A DNA stretch of 16,300 nt from Pseudomonadota bacterium (GCA_030673265.1 DAOVJK010000028.1:1-16300); one strand, 5' to 3'. Counted from the stretch's first letter, positions 1-7,630 are shown. Notes: generated by a model not told the origin, from the letters alone. Numbers and translations: made by a program.

Positions 1-92
1 ATTTTGCGTTTGACCTGTTCTATTGGCGCATCGACGTCTTCGCCGCAGAACGGGCACCATGGCAGGACTTTAATGTTTGCGTTTTTAACCAT
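1..92 (-). CDS. Zinc-ribbon protein, N-terminal 30 codons (cut by window edge)
   Basis: On the minus strand an ATG at 92-90 opens a frame that stays open to the window edge. The visible peptide begins MVKNANIKVLPWCPFCGEDV and holds one CPFCG knuckle, the first half of a typical zinc ribbon; the second cysteine pair would lie outside the window. The start is only two bases beyond the TGA of the TPR gene, so the two are very probably co-transcribed and translationally coupled. The function cannot be told from 30 residues. The coding call rests on the CxxCG motif and the tight junction; it is the N-terminal part only. Confidence 0.6.
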   Translation of the reverse strand, partial: MVKNANIKVLPWCPFCGEDVDAPIEQVKRK

Positions 93-94
93 AA

Positions 95-724
95 TCAGAT
101 TTCTTTATTGATAGCCTCAAAAAAACGTGGATCAACCGGGAAGCCAAGCTTTTTTGCTTTTTCGGCAGCAGTTTTTGCGCCGGGAAAGTCGTTATTGTAG
201 AAGAGAGCTACGGCCAGATTGTTCTGGCCCAAGGGGAAATCTGGCTCCAGTTTGACTCCTTCCTGGGCAGCTTCCAGTGCTTCGGTTAATTTGCCTGTCA
301 TGATATGGGCTGATGCTAAACCAGCCCAGGCGGTCACCATTTTGGCATCATGACGGAGAGCTTCTTTGTAGGAAGTTGTAGAGCGTTCACCATCGCCTTT
401 CTGCCACCAAATCATGCCCAGATTGGCATGGGCTTCGGCAGAATTAGGCATGATTTTCAGGGCCTGCTCGTTAGCGGCCATGGCCTTGTCGAAATCGCCA
501 TTTTCAAAATGAATTGAGCCGATGTTGACTAGGGCCTGAACAGCCTGAGGGTCGATTTCAAGGCATCTTTCCAACATGCGCAGGGCATCGGCGGTTCGGC
601 CTGCCATTCTGTAAACTACGGCCAGATGGTGGTGGGCAACGACATTGTCCGGCAATTCCTCGCACTTCTTTTCAAGCTCTTCGATAACCTTGGTCAGGTC
701 TTTCGTCTGGACGTTTTCAGACAT
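95..724 (-). CDS. Tetratricopeptide repeat protein (five TPRs)
   Basis: This 209-residue protein is almost entirely TPR. Five consecutive 34-residue units can be laid out without gaps at about residues 25-58, 59-92, 93-126, 127-160 and 161-194, each with the usual A/G at position 8, a G or N near 15 and A near 20, and most units starting with P. There is a short charged N-terminal helix and no signal peptide or membrane segment, so it should be a cytoplasmic protein-protein interaction scaffold. The ATG is preceded by a GAGGA ribosome site seven bases upstream. It leads a likely operon with the zinc-ribbon gene that follows after two bases. The partner cannot be named from sequence; the fold call is secure. 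Confidence 0.9.
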   Translation of the reverse strand: MSENVQTKDLTKVIEELEKKCEELPDNVVAHHHLAVVYRMAGRTADALRMLERCLEIDPQAVQALVNIGSIHFENGDFDKAMAANEQALKIMPNSAEAHANLGMIWWQKGDGERSTTSYKEALRHDAKMVTAWAGLASAHIMTGKLTEALEAAQEGVKLEPDFPLGQNNLAVALFYNNDFPGAKTAAEKAKKLGFPVDPRFFEAINKEI

Positions 725-745
725 AATGGATCCTCATTATTTTAA

Positions 746-774
746 ATTACCTTAAACTGGAAGGGGGCTGTAAA
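746..774 (-). promoter_or_regulatory. Possible sigma-70 promoter for the TPR gene
   Basis: Read on the minus strand, TTTACA (774-769) and GGTAAT (751-746) are separated by 17 bases and lie about 20 bases ahead of the TPR start codon. They match the sigma-70 consensus 5/6 and 4/6. AT-rich sequence surrounds the -10. This is a by-eye consensus match only. Confidence 0.3.
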
Positions 775-965
775 TGTTACGTAAGCAAATTGGTCGGAGG
801 TCTGAATTTCATGCCGGTAAATGGATTTAGGAAAGAATATATATTCGTGGGTCCAAGTTCCAGAACAGCTGAGCCGTACGACCATAAGTCGATAAATTAT
901 AAGCACTGGGGCGACTGTCGACAAGGTGCAGAAGCTAACATAATGCAATTTTATAGTCAAAAACT

Positions 966-994
966 TTGAATTAGCACTGAATCTGCTGTAGATT
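966..994 (+). promoter_or_regulatory. Possible sigma-70 promoter for cbiA
   Basis: TTGAAT (966-971) and TAGATT (989-994) are spaced by exactly 17 bases, 50 bases ahead of the ATG of the amidotransferase gene. Both hexamers match four of six consensus positions. The inverted repeat GAATCT/AGATTC (979-984 and 990-995) overlaps the spacer and -10 element and could act as an operator. By-eye prediction only. Confidence 0.35.
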
Positions 995-1043
995 CTGAGG
1001 CTTTCCGGGCAAAAATAATTTCAGACAGATATATTTGTGGGCA

Positions 1044-2450
1044 ATGAATAAGAACCGAGGCAACTCAAATAGCAAAGGGCATGGATGTCGGGGGATCGTA
1101 GTCGCCGGTTTGAGCGGTGGCTCCGGCAAGAGTGTCGTCTCTGTGGGGATTACTGCGGCCCTTGCCGGGCAGGGCTATAATGTTGTGCCGTTTAAAAAAG
1201 GCCCGGACTACATTGATGCCGGTTGGCTGGGGCTGGCGGCAGGCACACCTTGTTGCAATCTTGATCCATACCTAATGAAAAGAGATATTATGATTGACTC
1301 TTTTCGCAGCAGGATCTGTTCTGCCGATTATGTGATCCTCGAAGGAAACAGGGGGGTGTTCGACGGGGTAGATCTGGAAGGTTCGTTCAGTACGGCCGAA
1401 CTGGCGGTTACCCTGCAGATGCCGGTATTGCTGGTGGTGGATTGTACCAAAGCAACCCGTACGGTCGCCGCTCTGGTTTCAGGTTGCCAGGCCTTTGATC
1501 CCCGCCTGGAGATCCGGGGGGTGGTGCTGAACAGGGTCGGTGGTAGCCGCCATGAGAGTATCGTTCGCCGGGCTGTTGAGCACTATACCGATATTCCGGT
1601 AATCGGGGCATTGCCCAGATCAGCACAGGATGTGTTTCCCCAGAGGCATCTTGGTGTGACCCCTGGCCCTGAACATGATCAGGCGGAGCAGGCTCTGACC
1701 ACCCTTGCGGCCAGGGTCGAGAAGTACCTCGATCTGGAAAAGCTGAAAGATGTAATGGTTAGCCTGAGCTGCTCGCCCAAAGAGGTGTTGTCACGCGGTC
1801 AGGATAATGTCCGAATCGGGGTGATCAGGGATGCGGCATTCCAGTTCTATTATCAGGAAAATCTTGAGGCGTTGATAGCGTTGGGTGGTGAGATTGTTGA
1901 AATCAACGCTCTGACCGCAGGAGAGCTTCCCGGGATTGACGCCCTTTACATAGGCGGGGGCTTTCCGGAAACCAGCGCCCGGGAATTGGCAGCCAATAAA
2001 TCATTTCTTGCCTCTGTCAGGGAAAAAGCCGACAGTGGCCTGCCTATTTATGCCGAATGCGGAGGGCTTATTTATCTTGGCCGGGACATGAAGGTTGACG
2101 GCCAGGAATATCGGCTGGCGGATGTTTTTCCGGTTAGCTTCAGCCTGCAGCGGAAACCCCAGGCCCATGGCTATACAAACTTGCAAGTTACGGGTGACAA
2201 TTCATTTTACCCGGTTGGCACCAGGATAAGTGGCCACGAGTTCCGTTACAGTCGGGTCGATGTCTGGCCGAATGATCCGGGGATGTTAGCGTTAAGAATG
2301 GATCGAGGGGTAGGCTTTGCCGGTGGCTGGGATGGCCTGGTTTATAAAAACGTTTTGGCTATGTACAGTCACATCCATGCCCTCGGCACTCCGCAATGGG
2401 CGCCGGGGATGATTGATGCCGCAAAAAGATACCGTCGGGATCAGGCCTGA
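1044..2450 (+). CDS. cbiA: Cobyrinic acid a,c-diamide synthase family amidotransferase (CbiA or DsrN)
   Basis: A two-domain CobB/CbiA family enzyme that uses ATP and glutamine to amidate acetate side chains of a corrin or siroheme-type tetrapyrrole. The N-terminal half is a dethiobiotin-synthetase-like ATPase with the P-loop GLSGGSGKS followed by FKKGPDYID, characteristic of CbiA. The C-terminal half is a class I glutaminase-like domain: IGGGFPE, then AECGG with nucleophile C339, and C-terminal GHEFRYSRV and YSHIHA histidines. The 468 residues equal a full-length family member. I chose ATG 1044 over TTG 1035 because neither has a strong ribosome site and homology begins later at GIVVAG. No other cobalamin gene adjoins it, and in sulfite-reducing bacteria the same family includes DsrN, thought to amidate siroheme for DsrAB. 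Sequence alone cannot decide between the two. Its 3' end overlaps the convergent neighbour by ten bases. Confidence 0.9.
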   Translation: MNKNRGNSNSKGHGCRGIVVAGLSGGSGKSVVSVGITAALAGQGYNVVPFKKGPDYIDAGWLGLAAGTPCCNLDPYLMKRDIMIDSFRSRICSADYVILEGNRGVFDGVDLEGSFSTAELAVTLQMPVLLVVDCTKATRTVAALVSGCQAFDPRLEIRGVVLNRVGGSRHESIVRRAVEHYTDIPVIGALPRSAQDVFPQRHLGVTPGPEHDQAEQALTTLAARVEKYLDLEKLKDVMVSLSCSPKEVLSRGQDNVRIGVIRDAAFQFYYQENLEALIALGGEIVEINALTAGELPGIDALYIGGGFPETSARELAANKSFLASVREKADSGLPIYAECGGLIYLGRDMKVDGQEYRLADVFPVSFSLQRKPQAHGYTNLQVTGDNSFYPVGTRISGHEFRYSRVDVWPNDPGMLALRMDRGVGFAGGWDGLVYKNVLAMYSHIHALGTPQWAPGMIDAAKRYRRDQA

Positions 2451-2794
2451 GGATAATTGCCCAGAACTTTTATTTCGATTTTCTTTATGGTGGCAGCGTC
2501 TGGTTTCGGTTCTGTCCAATCGATAAAAGATTCGGTGACTCTGCTGAAATCGCCATGGTCTTTTTTGCATTTATCACAGATACTCATGGCTGAATCCCGG
2601 TAGGCGATAACTTTGCTGGCCGCGTCCCCTTTCTTATCCAGGGCAGCCATCTTCCGGCAGCCGCAGTCAAGTCTGACTACTGCAACTCCGATAGCATCGG
2701 GACTCCCTTCGATGATTCCGGCGATCATGGCGCTTTCGTTCTTTTCTGCTATCAATTTGTTTGGTGCGGTTTTTTTGTTTTTCTTAACTTTCAT
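2441..2794 (-). CDS. Small Cys-containing protein of unknown function
   Basis: Not recognised. From ATG 2794 the product is 117 residues; an in-frame TTG at 2830 would add 12. The ATG is preferred because AGGA lies ten bases upstream and the protein then opens with a lysine-rich segment MKVKKNKK. The body carries a DCGC pair and, about 40 residues later, CDKC, spaced as expected for a small zinc ribbon or other metal site. No signal peptide or membrane segment is visible, so it is probably cytoplasmic. It converges on cbiA with a ten-base 3' overlap and runs divergently from the ferredoxin gene. Length, codon pattern and cysteine spacing support a real gene; no function is assigned. Confidence 0.7.
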   Translation of the reverse strand: MKVKKNKKTAPNKLIAEKNESAMIAGIIEGSPDAIGVAVVRLDCGCRKMAALDKKGDAASKVIAYRDSAMSICDKCKKDHGDFSRVTESFIDWTEPKPDAATIKKIEIKVLGNYPQA

Positions 2795-3004
2795 ATGTAA
2801 TGATTCCTGAACACTTTCGTAATTGGGCAATGATTTTTAGGTTATCTGGCGAATGTATAGCACTCTAAGATATCAGCACAGGCAGGTCAACCTGATCATT
2901 AAATTTACTTGTTGCTGTTATGATTTAGTGGTGACGGTTTTTTATTGACAAAAAAACGGTGGTGAATTACAGGGATGATAGTTGTTTGTGACATAGTAGT
3001 GCTG

Positions 3005-3033
3005 CTGAGAGACATGAAACTATTTTTTAGAAT
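3005..3033 (+). promoter_or_regulatory. Probable sigma-70 promoter of the ferredoxin gene
   Basis: CTGAGA (3005-3010) and TAGAAT (3028-3033) are spaced by 17 bases and match consensus 4/6 and 5/6. Transcription would start near 3040, giving a leader of about 34 bases that carries a strong GGAGG (3062-3066) seven bases before the ATG. A further TTGACA at 2945-2950 lacks a good -10 partner. Confidence 0.45.
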
Positions 3034-3073
3034 AAGTCGTTGAAATCATTAAACTTTTTGTGGAGGTATAGTT

Positions 3074-3259
3074 ATGTGGCAAGTAGATGTTGATACTGAC
3101 AAATGTTCCGGTGATGAAGAATGTGTAAACGCCTGTCCGGCACAGGTTTTTGAGATGACTGATGGTAAGGCTGATCCTGTAAATATGGAAGAATGTCTTG
3201 GCTGTGAGACCTGCGTTGAAGTTTGCCCCGAGGGTGCCATTACTGTAACCGAGTCGTAA
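3074..3259 (+). CDS. Small ferredoxin, 7Fe/8Fe type with Asp in place of one cluster cysteine
   Basis: A 61-residue soluble electron carrier. The second motif is a complete CLGCETCVEVCP (C41, C44, C47, with C51), while the first is C11-SG-D14-EE-C17-VNA-C21-P, with Asp14 where a classic 2[4Fe-4S] ferredoxin has cysteine. By family rules C41/C44/C47/C21 bind a [4Fe-4S] cluster and C11/C17/C51 with Asp14 a [3Fe-4S] or Asp-ligated [4Fe-4S] cluster. This spacing and length match Desulfovibrio africanus ferredoxin III, and Asp14 also occurs in Pyrococcus furiosus ferredoxin. The gene has a strong GGAGG site, its own likely promoter and a strong terminator, so it appears monocistronic and well expressed. 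A homologous ferredoxin often lies near dsrABDN genes in sulfate reducers; a role there is inference. Confidence 0.93.
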   Translation: MWQVDVDTDKCSGDEECVNACPAQVFEMTDGKADPVNMEECLGCETCVEVCPEGAITVTES

Positions 3260-3287
3260 AACCGGTTGCTGGTATTTTCCAGATTTT

Positions 3288-3335
3288 AAAAATGGGCTCG
3301 TCTCTGCTTTAGCTTGAGATGGGCCCATTTTTTTT
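3288..3335 (+). terminator. Intrinsic terminator of the ferredoxin gene
   Basis: AAAAATGGGC (3288-3297) pairs perfectly with GCCCATTTTT (3323-3332), with further inner TCTC/GAGA pairing, and the 3' arm runs into a T tract to 3335. It lies 28 bases after the ferredoxin stop codon. The A-tract/T-tract symmetry might also serve the minus strand, but no minus-strand gene ends here. Confidence 0.85.
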
Positions 3336-3419
3336 ATTGTCTAGTATTTGCCGGTGCTTTAAGGTTTCGGACGATGCTGTCTTGGGCCAGGTAAGTAGTT
3401 GGGTATCGAGAGCGTGATA

Positions 3420-3887
3420 ATGATGATTGCCAGATTTAAGCCCAATGTTTCCGTTAAAACCAGAATCTTTCTGGCCGCATTGCTGTGGAGTTGTATTGGT
3501 TTGATGTTACTGTGGCGCGGCGGCAATGCTGTTGTCGGCACGGGCAGGGAATGGCTGCTGCCTGTTTCTCTGTTGGTCGGTTCTTTAAAGTCCTGGGCGA
3601 TTCTCGACCGGGTGGCCTCTAAAAACATGACCCGCATCTTTGATAAGGGTGAGTATAGTTGTCTGGGTGGGGTTTATTCATGGAAAACCTGGCTGCTGGT
3701 TATGGGCATGATTATTCTTGGCAGGTTGCTGAGGGCGTCATCCTTGCAGGTCTGGTTGGTCGGCCTTATTTATGTTACCGTGGGCTGGAGTTTGTTCTGG
3801 TCCAGTCGCAAGGTATGGGTGAAGTTGCGTAACTTATCCAATTGTTCCGGTACTGAATCAGGCGGTGAGCAGAGTGGTGACGAGTAG
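3420..3887 (+). CDS. Four-TM inner-membrane protein of unknown function, coupled to alr
   Basis: Not recognised by name. From ATG 3420 the product is 155 residues with four hydrophobic helices at about 15-33, 44-60, 91-106 and 109-128. Between helices 2 and 3 is a polar loop with ILDR, MTRIF, GEYSCLGG and YSWKTW, and a GRLLR motif follows helix 3; these look like conserved functional positions. The C-terminal tail is hydrophilic and acidic. Alternative starts are TTG 3399 and ATG 3423; 3420 has GAGAG seven bases upstream. The end overlaps the alr start by 23 bases, so translation is probably coupled and the two genes are co-transcribed. A cell-envelope role is suggested only by that context. 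Confidence 0.75.
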   Translation: MMIARFKPNVSVKTRIFLAALLWSCIGLMLLWRGGNAVVGTGREWLLPVSLLVGSLKSWAILDRVASKNMTRIFDKGEYSCLGGVYSWKTWLLVMGMIILGRLLRASSLQVWLVGLIYVTVGWSLFWSSRKVWVKLRNLSNCSGTESGGEQSGDE

Positions 3888-5019
3888 TAAAAAATCAATC
3901 CCTAATAACCGGGTCGAGGTTGACCTGAGTGCTTTACGCTATAACTACCGGAACATCCTGGCCCAGGTGGGTGGGGGAGTTCGGCTGATGGCCATCGTCA
4001 AGTCTGATGCCTATGGTCACGGTCTGGTACCTGTGGCTAAGGCCCTTGCCAGAGAAGGGGCCATGACCTTTGGGGTCGCTGAGGCTAGCGAAGGGGTGAA
4101 GTTGCGGCAGGCTGGGGTCGAGGGCGAGGTCATTGTTTTACTTGGCGGTCGGCCCGACTCTTTCCCGGAGACCATCGAGTATGATTTGCAGCCTGTAGTT
4201 TATGATCTGGAAGTGCTTGCGGAGCTCGCTGCATTTGCAGAGCAGCATGATCGCCAGGTTGGCGTGCACTTGAAAATTGATACCGGGATGGGGCGCCTGG
4301 GGATAATGCCTGATCAGCTTGACAGCTATCTTGAGTTGTTGGAAAAATTAGCCGGGGTCAGATTGGCCGGCATCATGAGTCATTTTCCCCGGGCCGATGA
4401 TCAGCAGGATCGGAGCCAGGCCGTCGAACAAAATCGGCGATTTGCTGAAATGTTGGGCAAGGTCCGGCAACGTTGCGGAAATGGCCCTGCCCATATGGCT
4501 AATTCGGCGGCAATTCTCAATGTTCAGAACAGTCATTATGATCTGGTCAGGCCGGGGATTACCCTGTATGGTTGCTATCCTTTCCCGGCAGGTAAAACAA
4601 ACTCAAACCTGCAGCTTAAGCCGGTTATGAGTTTCAAGACCAGGGTGATTCAGGTTAAGGAGGTCCCGAGTGGCTACGGAATCAGCTACGGCCATACTTA
4701 TCGCACGAAGCGACCAACCAGATTGGCAGTATTGCCGGTTGGTTATGATAATGGCTATCTCCGGCGACTTAGCGGACGGGCCAAGGTCATTATTGCCGGG
4801 CAAAGGGTGCCAGTCCTGGGCCGAATCTGTATGAATGCCTGTCTGGCTGATATCACTGATCTTGACCAGGTAAGAGTTGGTGATGAGGTGGTGCTGATGG
4901 GTTGTCAGGGTGATGCGGAGATAACAGCCGACGATATAGCTGGTTGGTCCGACACGATCAGCTATGAAATACTGTGCCTCTTCGGAGGCAGTAACCCGCG
5001 GCTATATCTGCCGGACTAA
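3865..5019 (+). CDS. alr: Alanine racemase
   Basis: PLP-dependent interconversion of L- and D-alanine, supplying D-alanine for peptidoglycan. The 384-residue protein has the full TIM-barrel plus beta-domain architecture. AIVKSDAYGHG contains the PLP lysine (K46 from the first possible start); KIDTGMGRLG and the MSHF motif follow; GYGISYGHTY in the C-terminal domain carries the catalytic tyrosine (Y275); GRICMNA is the usual active-site segment contributed to the other subunit. The start is uncertain: GTG codons at 3865, 3874 and 3877 are all possible, none with a strong ribosome site, which fits coupling to the overlapping membrane-protein gene. Homology begins at NRVEVDLSAL, after all of them. 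No second ligase domain is fused. Confidence 0.96.
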   Translation: MSRVVTSSKKSIPNNRVEVDLSALRYNYRNILAQVGGGVRLMAIVKSDAYGHGLVPVAKALAREGAMTFGVAEASEGVKLRQAGVEGEVIVLLGGRPDSFPETIEYDLQPVVYDLEVLAELAAFAEQHDRQVGVHLKIDTGMGRLGIMPDQLDSYLELLEKLAGVRLAGIMSHFPRADDQQDRSQAVEQNRRFAEMLGKVRQRCGNGPAHMANSAAILNVQNSHYDLVRPGITLYGCYPFPAGKTNSNLQLKPVMSFKTRVIQVKEVPSGYGISYGHTYRTKRPTRLAVLPVGYDNGYLRRLSGRAKVIIAGQRVPVLGRICMNACLADITDLDQVRVGDEVVLMGCQGDAEITADDIAGWSDTISYEILCLFGGSNPRLYLPD

Positions 5020-5142
5020 CCTGCTTTGATGATTAGGTGAGAAGACTGTCGTGGTGTTAGCAATGGCCAGGCAATAAGTTTGATTTTGCTGATAATCTGC
5101 CGATATTGAGCGGCTTAAACATATTGAGAAACAAGTAGGGAT

Positions 5143-6801
5143 ATGATCAAAAAACGTTTGCAAGCAAGTCTGGACCGATGTTTTAACCGAGGGGTGGTCG
5201 AAGGCTTATGGTCGGCAGAATCTGGCGGGGCTTATGCTGTTGAAGAGCCCAAACAGGTCGCCCATGGGGATTTTTCAACCAATATGGCGATGATCGTCGC
5301 TGGCCGCGAGAAAAAGAACCCTCGGGAAATTGCCGGTATTCTGGTCGGGATGATGGCAGAAGAAACCGCTCTGGTCGATAAGGTGGAAATTGCCGGGCCA
5401 GGTTTCGTCAATTTTTTTATCAAGCCCGAGGTCTGGCATTCGGTTTTGCCCGAGGTCTGCACGCAGGATGAAAAATTTGGCCTGAGCGATGTCGGTTCCG
5501 GCCGCAAGGTCTTAGTTGAGTTTGTCAGCGCCAACCCCACCGGGCCCTTAAGTATCGGGCATGGTCGGCAGGCGGTGCTTGGTGATGCCATTGCCCGGCT
5601 GTTGAGCGCCACCGGTCACCAGGTGACCAGGGAATACTATTACAACGATGCCGGGCGTCAGATGCGGGTCCTGGGGGAATCCACCCGGGCCAGATATCTG
5701 GAACTGCTCGACCTTGAACATCAGTTCCCGGAAGATGGCTATCAGGGTGAATACATCCGCGAGATCGCCGCCGAGCTTAAAAAGTCTCAGGGGGACAGCC
5801 TCAAAGATGTTGCTGAGGTGACCCCTTTCAAGGAGGCAGCCGAGAAATCTATCTTTGCCGATATCGAAGCAACCTTGCAGCGGTTGGGGATCGAATTCGA
5901 TAACTATTACAATGAGCATTCCCTCTATGATGCCGGTCTGATCGATGATGTGGTCGCCACTCTCCGCGACAAGGGTCTGGTTTATGATCAGGATGATGCG
6001 GTCTGGTTCAAGACCACCGAGTTTGGCCAGGAAAAAGACCGGGTCATTATCAAGAGTACCGGCGAGCCGACCTACCGGTTGCCGGATATCGCCTACCATC
6101 GGGAAAAATTTAAACGTGGCTTTGACTGGATGGTCGATATTTTTGGTTCCGACCATATCGCCACCGTGCCGGATGTTATGGCTGGCGTTCAGGCCTTGGG
6201 CTACGACCCTGCCAAAGTAACGGTGGTTCTTCATCAGTTTGTCACCCTGATGCGGGAGGGCAAACAGGTCAAGATGTCGACTCGCAAGGCCACCTTCATT
6301 ACCATCGATGAACTCGTCGACGAGGTCGGGGTTGATGTGGTTCGTTTCTTTTTCCTGATGCGTAAAGCCGACAGTCAACTGGAGTTTGATCTTAATCTGG
6401 CCACCCAGCAGAGTCAGGAGAACCCGGTGTATTACATGCAATATGGCCATGCCCGTCTGGCCAGCATCAACCGTAAGGCCATCGAGAAGGGTGTGGATCG
6501 AGGCGTCCTGGCCGATATCCCTCTGCATCGCTTGGTGGAGCCGGAGGAGTTGCATCTGCTCAAGGCCCTGGCTGCCTGGCCCGAGCTGGTCGAGAGTGCC
6601 GCTTTGGGACTTGAACCCCATCGGGTTGTTTTCTTTATGCAGGATCTGGCCGCGCAGTTTCATAGTTATTACAATAAACATCGGGTCATCTCCGATGATC
6701 TGGAACTCTCGCAAGCCCGTCTCTGGCTGGCAGAGGGTATCCGGGTTATTTTACGAAATGGCTTGAATCTCATCGGGGTTGATGCCCCGGAGAGCATGTG
6801 A
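5143..6801 (+). CDS. argS: Arginyl-tRNA synthetase
   Basis: Charges tRNA-Arg with arginine in the cytosol. The 552-residue length is normal for the bacterial enzyme. The N-terminal Add-1 domain is followed by the class I catalytic core: SANPTGPLSIGHGR carries the HIGH-type motif (SIGHG at 137-141), and KMSTRK (377-382) takes the KMSKS place. The DALR-type anticodon-binding domain ends the protein with the typical HSYYNKHRV and GLNLIGVDAPESM. ATG 5143 has AGGGA a few bases upstream. The SPOR-domain gene begins nine bases after its stop. The antisense strand is open for several hundred codons, which is a codon-bias shadow and not a gene. Confidence 0.98.
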   Translation: MIKKRLQASLDRCFNRGVVEGLWSAESGGAYAVEEPKQVAHGDFSTNMAMIVAGREKKNPREIAGILVGMMAEETALVDKVEIAGPGFVNFFIKPEVWHSVLPEVCTQDEKFGLSDVGSGRKVLVEFVSANPTGPLSIGHGRQAVLGDAIARLLSATGHQVTREYYYNDAGRQMRVLGESTRARYLELLDLEHQFPEDGYQGEYIREIAAELKKSQGDSLKDVAEVTPFKEAAEKSIFADIEATLQRLGIEFDNYYNEHSLYDAGLIDDVVATLRDKGLVYDQDDAVWFKTTEFGQEKDRVIIKSTGEPTYRLPDIAYHREKFKRGFDWMVDIFGSDHIATVPDVMAGVQALGYDPAKVTVVLHQFVTLMREGKQVKMSTRKATFITIDELVDEVGVDVVRFFFLMRKADSQLEFDLNLATQQSQENPVYYMQYGHARLASINRKAIEKGVDRGVLADIPLHRLVEPEELHLLKALAAWPELVESAALGLEPHRVVFFMQDLAAQFHSYYNKHRVISDDLELSQARLWLAEGIRVILRNGLNLIGVDAPESM

Positions 6802-6810
6802 GCACCGGTT

Positions 6811-7410
6811 ATGGCTTCTGGTAAGCGTAAGAAGGGCTTTTCCATAAAATTTGATCTTTCTCTCGCCGGCCTCTTTGGTGTTGGAGTTGTCTGTTTCTGT
6901 ATTTTCCTCTGGATGTTTTTGTTGGGTATCTGGTCCGGTCAAACCGTTTTGTCTTCAGGAAAGAACCGGCTGGTCGGAGTAAAGAAACTGCAGATCAAAA
7001 CCCTGCAAACCGTAGCGAAGAAGTCGCCGCCCCCGTTGGAACAGGCAGTTGGCGCGCCGGTTGTTAAGGCTGTTCCTGCCCCTGGTGTTAAAAAGAAAAA
7101 AGTGCTGGGTGCCAGCAAAAAAGTTGTTGTTCAAAAAACAAAACAGGTTTCTGAGTCCGAAGAAGATCCTGCATTTTTTGCCGTACAAGTTGCTGCGTTT
7201 AAGGATGCTGCCCTGGCCGTCAAGGAAGTTCGCTCCTGGCAAGACAAGGGATACAGTTGTTTTTCCAGACCGCCGGAAGGGGCGGATGATCTATTTACCC
7301 GAATTTATATTGGTCGTTTTGATAGTATGGATAGTGCCAAAAAGAAGGCTGCGGCCCTTGCCAGGAAGGAAAAAATCAAGCCATTTATTGTGCTGGTGCC
7401 CGCAGAATAG
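6811..7410 (+). CDS. SPOR-domain membrane protein
   Basis: A 199-residue bitopic protein: a basic cytoplasmic N-terminus (GKRKKG), one transmembrane helix at about residues 16-40, a long lysine/valine/proline-rich linker, and a C-terminal SPOR domain from about residue 122 (FFAVQVAAFKD ... YIGRFDS ... AAALARKEKIKPFIVLVP). SPOR domains bind denuded peptidoglycan at division sites, so this protein probably acts in the periplasm at the septum, as FtsN, DedD or DamX do. It starts nine bases after argS with little ribosome-site sequence, consistent with coupling. It lacks any enzyme domain. The specific partner is unknown. Confidence 0.88.
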   Translation: MASGKRKKGFSIKFDLSLAGLFGVGVVCFCIFLWMFLLGIWSGQTVLSSGKNRLVGVKKLQIKTLQTVAKKSPPPLEQAVGAPVVKAVPAPGVKKKKVLGASKKVVVQKTKQVSESEEDPAFFAVQVAAFKDAALAVKEVRSWQDKGYSCFSRPPEGADDLFTRIYIGRFDSMDSAKKKAAALARKEKIKPFIVLVPAE

Positions 7411-7630
7411 AATAACCGGGCGGAGCTTGACCGGTCAGGTATCCTGCAGTATGGTTGTCAGGTTTAATGACGTCGCAGTCTTCGCTTGGCTGCTTGGCCA
7501 TTCCTTTGATTATTTTGCCAGTTGGCTGCTTTTTTTTGGGGCTTTCTGGTTGGCTAACTAGCTGAAATGTTAATAGATTTGTATCGACGTGGATGGCAAA
7601 TGTCCGGGTCGGGGGTTATTAAGAGGATAA

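Larger units (their letters stand above)
725..1034. other. Divergent intergenic region between the TPR gene and cbiA
   Basis: About 310 bases separate the two divergent starts. Candidate promoters for both directions lie near the edges. A small inverted repeat GAATCT-GCTGT-AGATTC is at 979-995. No cobalamin-riboswitch B12 box was found on either strand, although the plus-strand gene belongs to a cobalamin-synthesis family. A 72-codon minus-strand frame at 742-960 has no recognisable features and its composition does not look coding. I see no other gene here. Confidence 0.5.

Noticed and set aside
742..960. 72-codon minus-strand frame in the gap before cbiA
   Set aside because: No recognisable motif or convincing ribosome site, and it would cover the probable TPR promoter.
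725..1034. Cobalamin riboswitch ahead of the CbiA-family gene
   Set aside because: No B12-box-like sequence or suitable helices found on either strand.
2986..3003. HcpR/CRP-type operator before the ferredoxin gene
   Set aside because: Only one half-site (TTGTGA) is present; the expected TCACAA partner is missing.
5548..6714. 388-codon open frame antisense to argS
   Set aside because: It lies wholly within argS; long antisense frames arise from the codon bias of such genes, and the peptide shows no domain or ribosome site.
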